Below, one piece after another: positions 59,094 through 64,000 of a DNA stretch of 64,000 nt (position 1 is its first letter; each line of letters starts with the position of its first letter). Source of the DNA: Antitrichia curtipendula (Eukaryota > Streptophyta > Bryopsida > Hypnales > Leucodontaceae). The translations under genes were made by a program, and so were the position numbers. The stretch covers positions 31,248,001 through 31,312,000 of the forward strand of contig OX579635.1 of assembly GCA_951230915.1 (NCBI GenBank), read 5' to 3'. The notes under the pieces were generated by a model that saw only the letters and a list, made by a program, of their open reading frames with translations, was not told where the DNA came from and ran no database searches.

Positions 59094-60467
59094 GTTGAGG
59101 AGTAGCTTTAGGGAGCAACAATTTCTGTAGCTTTTGATTACATGGTTAAAAAGGTTTTGTATGATATGTACTTTCTTTCTCAACTTGGGCACTCCAGGCA
59201 ACCAAAAAAAATTAACTTTTTACAAAACAAAAATTTGAAATTGGTTTTCTAGATTTATTTATACGTGAAAAGCTTTCAATCATTCCATTTTGATTAATGA
59301 AATGAAAGCTATGAGGAGTTTTAGCTTGTGTGTAGTTATGGAATCTTTGTTCTAAAATAAAATTTGAAATTCCTTCAATCTTTTTAGAACATAATTAAAT
59401 CATAAGGTGTAGATTGTTTATTACAACATTACAACCATTGGAATTGGCATTTTTTAAATTCCATAACTAAATTTTTAACAATTTAGTATATTAAATCATT
59501 CCCTACTTCATTAAACATTTTATTTATTTTTTGAATTTTTGAATATATATTTCCAACTTATTTCTTCAACATCTTATGAAGAGTTGCAAGTTGTAGGATC
59601 TACACAATTCAGGATAGAATGTTTGAAAGATGAAATCCAACCATTTAGGAAGAGTTAATACTAATTTTTTTCCTAATGAAATCCAAGCATCACGATCTTG
59701 CAATTGGTAAGGTTTTTTATTCTGAAATTTTGGAAGGATGTATTCTAACAAATTAACTATAGGATCCTATAGTTGAGTTTTCTATAAAAATAAATGTAGA
59801 TGAAGATTTTAGTCTTGCTTTTGAGACTAGTATTTTGAAGCAATTTTAGGCTTCTAAAACATGAAAGAACTTTAGGGATTAAGATAATTAGCATGCATTC
59901 TAAAAATTTCATGCAAAAAATTCAAAATTAAGAAGTCAATAGGGGCTGCCTAAGTTCTCTAGAAGCCCAAAGTGGACTCCTTGGTCCTTTCGAGCAGGGT
60001 TAATCTCGTCCATAGCTTGGATTAAGGTAGGGGTCTGTAAAAGCAATCTGTTTCTAAAAGCGACCTCTAACACAAAGGTACATTTTACTTTCTTCAATGT
60101 TCCAACATTGTACATTTTAGGAGGGGGTCGCTTTTAGAAATTAACCATTGCGTATGAACTTCAAAAGTTTGTAACTAATTCCACGAAGGTCCAAAAAATC
60201 GAAGGTCCAAAAAATATGAAACGACTTGGATTAGATGCCAATTCCATTTTTCTTCCTAGAAAAATCTACTGAAAATTGTTTCAAGGAGTTTAGCTTCCCT
60301 GAAAATGCATTCAGCTCTTAAAGGATTGCTTTAACAGCCTCAGTCCTACCTTACTTTGGATAACAATTTCTTTGTTTCTTTGGCACCACGAATCCATGAC
60401 GAACATTAAATGAAAATCATTTGATTTGTCGGCCATTTGCTACATTGATCTTTTTCATGTTGGTACC
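59094..60467 (+). repeat. 1.37-kb direct repeat, copy 1 (ends at the gap)
   Basis: Near-identical to 62400-63757 at an offset of 3306 bp. The only difference noted is a 16-bp tandem duplication (TCGAAGGTCCAAAAAA) near 60199-60214 in this copy. It stops at TTGGTACC exactly where the run of N begins. Confidence 0.92.
60025..60351. mobile_element. Mariner-like MITE, 327 bp
   Basis: Left AGGTAGGGGTCTGTAAAAGC, right (inverted) AGGTAGGACTGAGGCTGTTAA, with TA on both sides (60023-60024, 60352-60353). Same family as 36362-36653. Confidence 0.75.
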
Positions 60468-60667
60468 NNNNNNNNNNNNNNNNNNNNNNNNNNNNNNNNN
60501 NNNNNNNNNNNNNNNNNNNNNNNNNNNNNNNNNNNNNNNNNNNNNNNNNNNNNNNNNNNNNNNNNNNNNNNNNNNNNNNNNNNNNNNNNNNNNNNNNNNN
60601 NNNNNNNNNNNNNNNNNNNNNNNNNNNNNNNNNNNNNNNNNNNNNNNNNNNNNNNNNNNNNNNNNNN
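60468..60667. other. Assembly gap, 200 N
   Basis: Exactly 200 undetermined bases, a conventional placeholder size. Translated frames crossing it are meaningless. Confidence 0.99.
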
Positions 60668-60903
60668 TTTTCTAATCTTGGAGATTACAATATTAATTAC
60701 ATTAACGATTTTAATATTAATTTAATTGAGAGGTGGGAAAAAAATATGGTTAGAGTCTTAGTAATATATAAATTAAATCAAGCATACAAAGGTTCTGATA
60801 ATCCAATTGCAAGCAAGCCACCCATCTAACAAAATCTTGACGAACTTGACATTTTTAAGTACAAAAAAAGATTACAAGAATTACACTAATAATTAGCACC
60901 TAA

Positions 60904-61830
60904 TCCTTGGAGGGATCCCACCGTCGGATTTTTTGTCCAAATTGGACGCATGATATATCATTGAAAAACTCTCGACAATACCTTTCCAATGGTGTACTAT
61001 AAGGCATATTTAAGTCGTCAGAAGGGGCAGATGATCGGACGGGCAGTTGGATGGTCGATTAGATGGATGGAGGGTTGGGTCGACCTCAATCTTTGTAAGG
61101 ATCTCACCGTCGGAGTTTTTGTCCAAATTAGACGCATGACATACCATTGGAAAGCTCTCTACAATACCTTTCCAATGATATATTATGAGCTATATTTTAG
61201 CCGTCGGACGTTCAAACGATCGGACGGCCTGTCCGCTCGACAGTCCGGGGTCCGACAACCCGTCCGCGCAAATGCGCTGTCCGCTCGACATTCTGGAGTC
61301 CGACGGCTTGTCCATGCGGACGGGCCGTCCGATCTCCTATCCGACCTCAAATTGGACACAAAATACATCTTTAGAAAGCTCTCAATAAGAGCTTTCCAAT
61401 GGTATATTATGAGCTACATTTTAGTCATTGGGACGATCAAATGGTCGGACGATTGATAGATTGTCCGATCTCGCGTCCGACCATCCTTCCGACCCCAATC
61501 TTTAGAAGGATCTCACCGTCGGAGTTTTTGTCCAAATTGGACGCATAAGATATCATTGGAAATCTCTCCACAATACCTTTCCAATGGTATATTATAAGCC
61601 ATATTTTAGTAGTCGGACGTTCAGACGGTCGGACGGCCTGTCCGCTCGACAGTCCGGAGTCCGAAGGCCCATCCGACCTCGCGTTCAAGACCCCAATCTT
61701 TGGAAGGATCTCATCATTGGATTTCTTGTCCAAATTGGACGCATAAGATACCATTGGACAGTTCTCAACAATACCTTTCCAATGGTATATTATGAGCCAT
61801 ATTTTAGTCGTCGGACGGTCGTACGGTCGG
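60904..61830. repeat. ~190-210-bp satellite array, about five units
   Basis: Each unit holds GGATCTCACCGTCGGAGTTT, TTTGTCCAAATTGGACGCAT, an inverted pair ACCATTGGAAA...CCTTTCCAATGGT, then ATATTTTAGTCGTCGGACG and a CGGACGG-rich stretch. Unit starts lie near 60909, 61105, 61340 (diverged), 61508 and 61705. Two units occur in inverted orientation at about 58845-59085. Confidence 0.82.
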
Positions 61831-61834
61831 ACTG

Positions 61835-62270
61835 CTGACCGCCCGTCCGATTGCCCATCCGTCCGCATGTCCGCACTGTCCGCCCATCCGAAAAATCGTC
61901 CGACCGAACCGTCTGCAACGTCTGCCTGTCTAAAAAATCGACCATCTGCCCAACCGAGAACTATCCGACCGATCCGTCCGCAATGTCTGCCTGTTCGAAA
62001 AATCAACCGTCTGCCCGATCAAGAACTGCCCGACTGAAACGTCCGCAACGTTCGCCAGCCTGAAAAATCAACCGTCCCCCTGTCCGAAAAATCGCCCTAC
62101 TGAACCGTCCGCACCGTCTGCCTTTCTGAAAAATTGCCCGATTGAACCGTCCGCCCATCCGAATCGTTCGCACCGTCCGAAAAATCGCCCGACCGAACCG
62201 TTCGCACTGTCCACCCGTTCGAAAAATTGCATGATCGAACCGTCCGCACCGTCCGCCCGTCTGGTGGTCG
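61835..62270. repeat. 42-bp minisatellite, inverted array
   Basis: Complementary to the array at 58480-58840. The junction with the adjoining satellite (about 61791-61915) is an exact reverse complement of 58746-58860. Unit numbers and order then diverge. Confidence 0.85.
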
Positions 62271-62389
62271 CCGTCTGTCGAACGGTGACCACTACGTCTA
62301 TTGGGTCCGCGATAGCGTCCGCATACGCTGCGTCCGGACGTCTGGACATCCAGGTTTTGGACGTGATTTGCCCCCGGACGTTCCAATTC

Positions 62390-62399
62390 GTCAACCCTG
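62390..62399. repeat. Right terminus of a second hAT-like element
   Basis: GTCAACCCTG followed by GTTGAGGA, identical to the right end and target copy at 59084-59101. The matching left end is not visible and may lie in or beyond the gap. Confidence 0.7.
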
Positions 62400-63757
62400 G
62401 TTGAGGAGTAGCTTTAGGGAGCAACAATTTCTGTAGCTTTTGATTACATGGTTAAAAAGGTTTTGTATGATATGTACTTTCTTTCTCAACTTGGGCACTC
62501 CAGGCAACCAAAAAAAATTAACTTTTTACAAAACAAAAATTTGAAATTGGTTTTCTAGATTTATTTATACGTGAAAAGCTTTCAATCATTCCATTTTGAT
62601 TAATGAAATGAAAGCTATGAGGAGTTTTAGCTTGTGTGTAGTTATGGAATCTTTGTTCTAAAATAAAATTTGAAATTCCTTCAATCTTTTTAGAACATAA
62701 TTAAATCATAAGGTGTAGATTGTTTATTACAACATTACAACCATTGGAATTGGCATTTTTTAAATTCCATAACTAAATTTTTAACAATTTAGTATATTAA
62801 ATCATTCCCTACTTCATTAAACATTTTATTTATTTTTTGAATTTTTGAATATATATTTCCAACTTATTTCTTCAACATCTTATGAAGAGTTGCAAGTTGT
62901 AGGATCTACACAATTCAGGATAGAATGTTTGAAAGATGAAATCCAACCATTTAGGAAGAGTTAATACTAATTTTTTTCCTAATGAAATCCAAGCATCACG
63001 ATCTTGCAATTGGTAAGGTTTTTTATTCTGAAATTTTGGAAGGATGTATTCTAACAAATTAACTATAGGATCCTATAGTTGAGTTTTCTATAAAAATAAA
63101 TGTAGATGAAGATTTTAGTCTTGCTTTTGAGACTAGTATTTTGAAGCAATTTTAGGCTTCTAAAACATGAAAGAACTTTAGGGATTAAGATAATTAGCAT
63201 GCATTCTAAAAATTTCATGCAAAAAATTCAAAATTAAGAAGTCAATAGGGGCTGCCTAAGTTCTCTAGAAGCCCAAAGTGGACTCCTTGGTCCTTTCGAG
63301 CAGGGTTAATCTCGTCCATAGCTTGGATTAAGGTAGGGGTCTGTAAAAGCAATCTGTTTCTAAAAGCGACCTCTAACACAAAGGTACATTTTACTTTCTT
63401 CAATGTTCCAACATTGTACATTTTAGGAGGGGGTCGCTTTTAGAAATTAACCATTGCGTATGAACTTCAAAAGTTTGTAACTAATTCCACGAAGGTCCAA
63501 AAAATATGAAACGACTTGGATTAGATGCCAATTCCATTTTTCTTCCTAGAAAAATCTACTGAAAATTGTTTCAAGGAGTTTAGCTTCCCTGAAAATGCAT
63601 TCAGCTCTTAAAGGATTGCTTTAACAGCCTCAGTCCTACCTTACTTTGGATAACAATTTCTTTGTTTCTTTGGCACCACGAATCCATGACGAACATTAAA
63701 TGAAAATCATTTGATTTGTCGGCCATTTGCTACATTGATCTTTTTCATGTTGGTACC
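62400..63757 (+). repeat. 1.37-kb direct repeat, copy 2
   Basis: Second copy of 59094-60467. It includes the right part of a TTAA element (to 63188) and a mariner-like MITE (63331-63641), and continues without a break past the point where copy 1 meets the gap. Confidence 0.92.
63331..63641. mobile_element. Mariner-like MITE, 311 bp (duplicate of 60025-60351)
   Basis: Same termini and TA flanks as the copy in the first direct repeat, without the 16-bp internal duplication. Confidence 0.75.
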
Positions 63758-64000
63758 AGAAATAGCCACCTATTTAAGTACCTGAATGTGGGGTTGATGA
63801 CTTAACCTATTGAGTGCGTGAGACAGTGTGTCCTATGGAAGTTTTGGAACAATGTTGATTGACTGCAATTTGCATCCCATGTACAATGATACTAAACTTT
63901 CAGCATGATTGGAATGTACCACGGCTACGACTTCTGTCTCAAAAGAACCCCGTGAGAAATTTCTAGTGGGAAAATTGAGCTTAAAGTCGGAGTACCACGG

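Larger units (their letters stand above)
58277..59882 (+). mobile_element. TTAA-family element carrying a hAT-like insertion
   Basis: Left TTAACTCCTGAAGAGAC, right AACTTTAGGGATTAA. Without the 701-bp insertion and its 8-bp duplication it is about 0.9 kb, the usual family length. Internal blocks match 44187-45128, for example GGAGTAGCTTTA and CTAGATTTAT.TATACGTG. Noncoding. Confidence 0.8.

Noticed and set aside
58323..59130. Long open frames on both strands rich in Arg/Gly/Asp/Ser
   Set aside because: They follow the 42-bp (14-codon) minisatellite, which lacks stops in several frames. The same peptides recur on the opposite strand at 61437-62386.
60421..60725. Open frames spanning the gap
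   Set aside because: Their bodies are undetermined bases.
60904..61830. CRISPR-like array of direct repeats
   Set aside because: Units are ~200 bp and adjacent, without short unique spacers, and the DNA is eukaryotic. This is a satellite.

Overview
This 64 kb window reads as nuclear DNA of a land plant. The evidence is a spliced CYP86-family cytochrome P450 gene, a plant-type L1 LINE (ORF1 with a DUF4283-like domain and CCHC knuckle, ORF2 with endonuclease, reverse transcriptase and zf-RVT), plant-type telomere-like motifs (AAACCCTAAACCCTAAAC near 422; a TTAGGG-rich stretch in the LINE leader) and many MITE-like elements. The DNA is very AT-rich except for the P450 exons, the LINE, a solo-LTR-like element and a GC-rich minisatellite. 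The exact lineage cannot be settled from the sequence alone.

Layout. 1-7000: the only apparently functional host gene, a three-exon CYP86B-like fatty-acid omega-hydroxylase on the minus strand (1858-4779), followed upstream by a ~90-bp satellite with a ~360-bp higher-order period. 7.3-45 kb: gene desert built from transposable elements. The dominant family has termini close to TTAACCCCTAAAGGACC, is typically ~0.85-1.0 kb, and is bounded by TTAA. Long inverted repeats (arms of ~60 to ~430 bp) lie at 15.7, 22.6-23.9, 30.3-30.7, 32.2-33.1, 34.0-34.8 and 45.1-45.7 kb. Stowaway-, mariner-, Harbinger- and hAT-like nonautonomous elements are interspersed.

43.8-53.2 kb is a stack of nested insertions: a Harbinger-like element (TSD TAA) holds a long foldback, which holds a TTAA element and a full-length 7.3-kb LINE with a perfect 16-bp target duplication. 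The LINE is degenerate: two in-frame ambers in ORF1, and in ORF2 a nonsense codon, a frameshift and a proline at the usual catalytic-histidine position. 53.5-55.4 kb is a TG...CA element with a 5-bp TSD (probable solo LTR).

58-64 kb holds a hAT-like element loaded with a 42-bp GC-rich minisatellite and a second ~200-bp satellite. It sits inside a TTAA element and is followed by a 200-N assembly gap and a near-identical second copy of 1.37 kb of flank, so either a duplication with an inverted core or an assembly artefact.

Most interesting signal: the TTAA-specific transposon family. One copy sits in one arm of a long palindrome whose other arm preserves the empty TTAA site, and two others abut across a single shared TTAA. 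TTAA targeting is typical of piggyBac and Kolobok elements and unusual for plants. No transposase is encoded in the window, so the superfamily is open.
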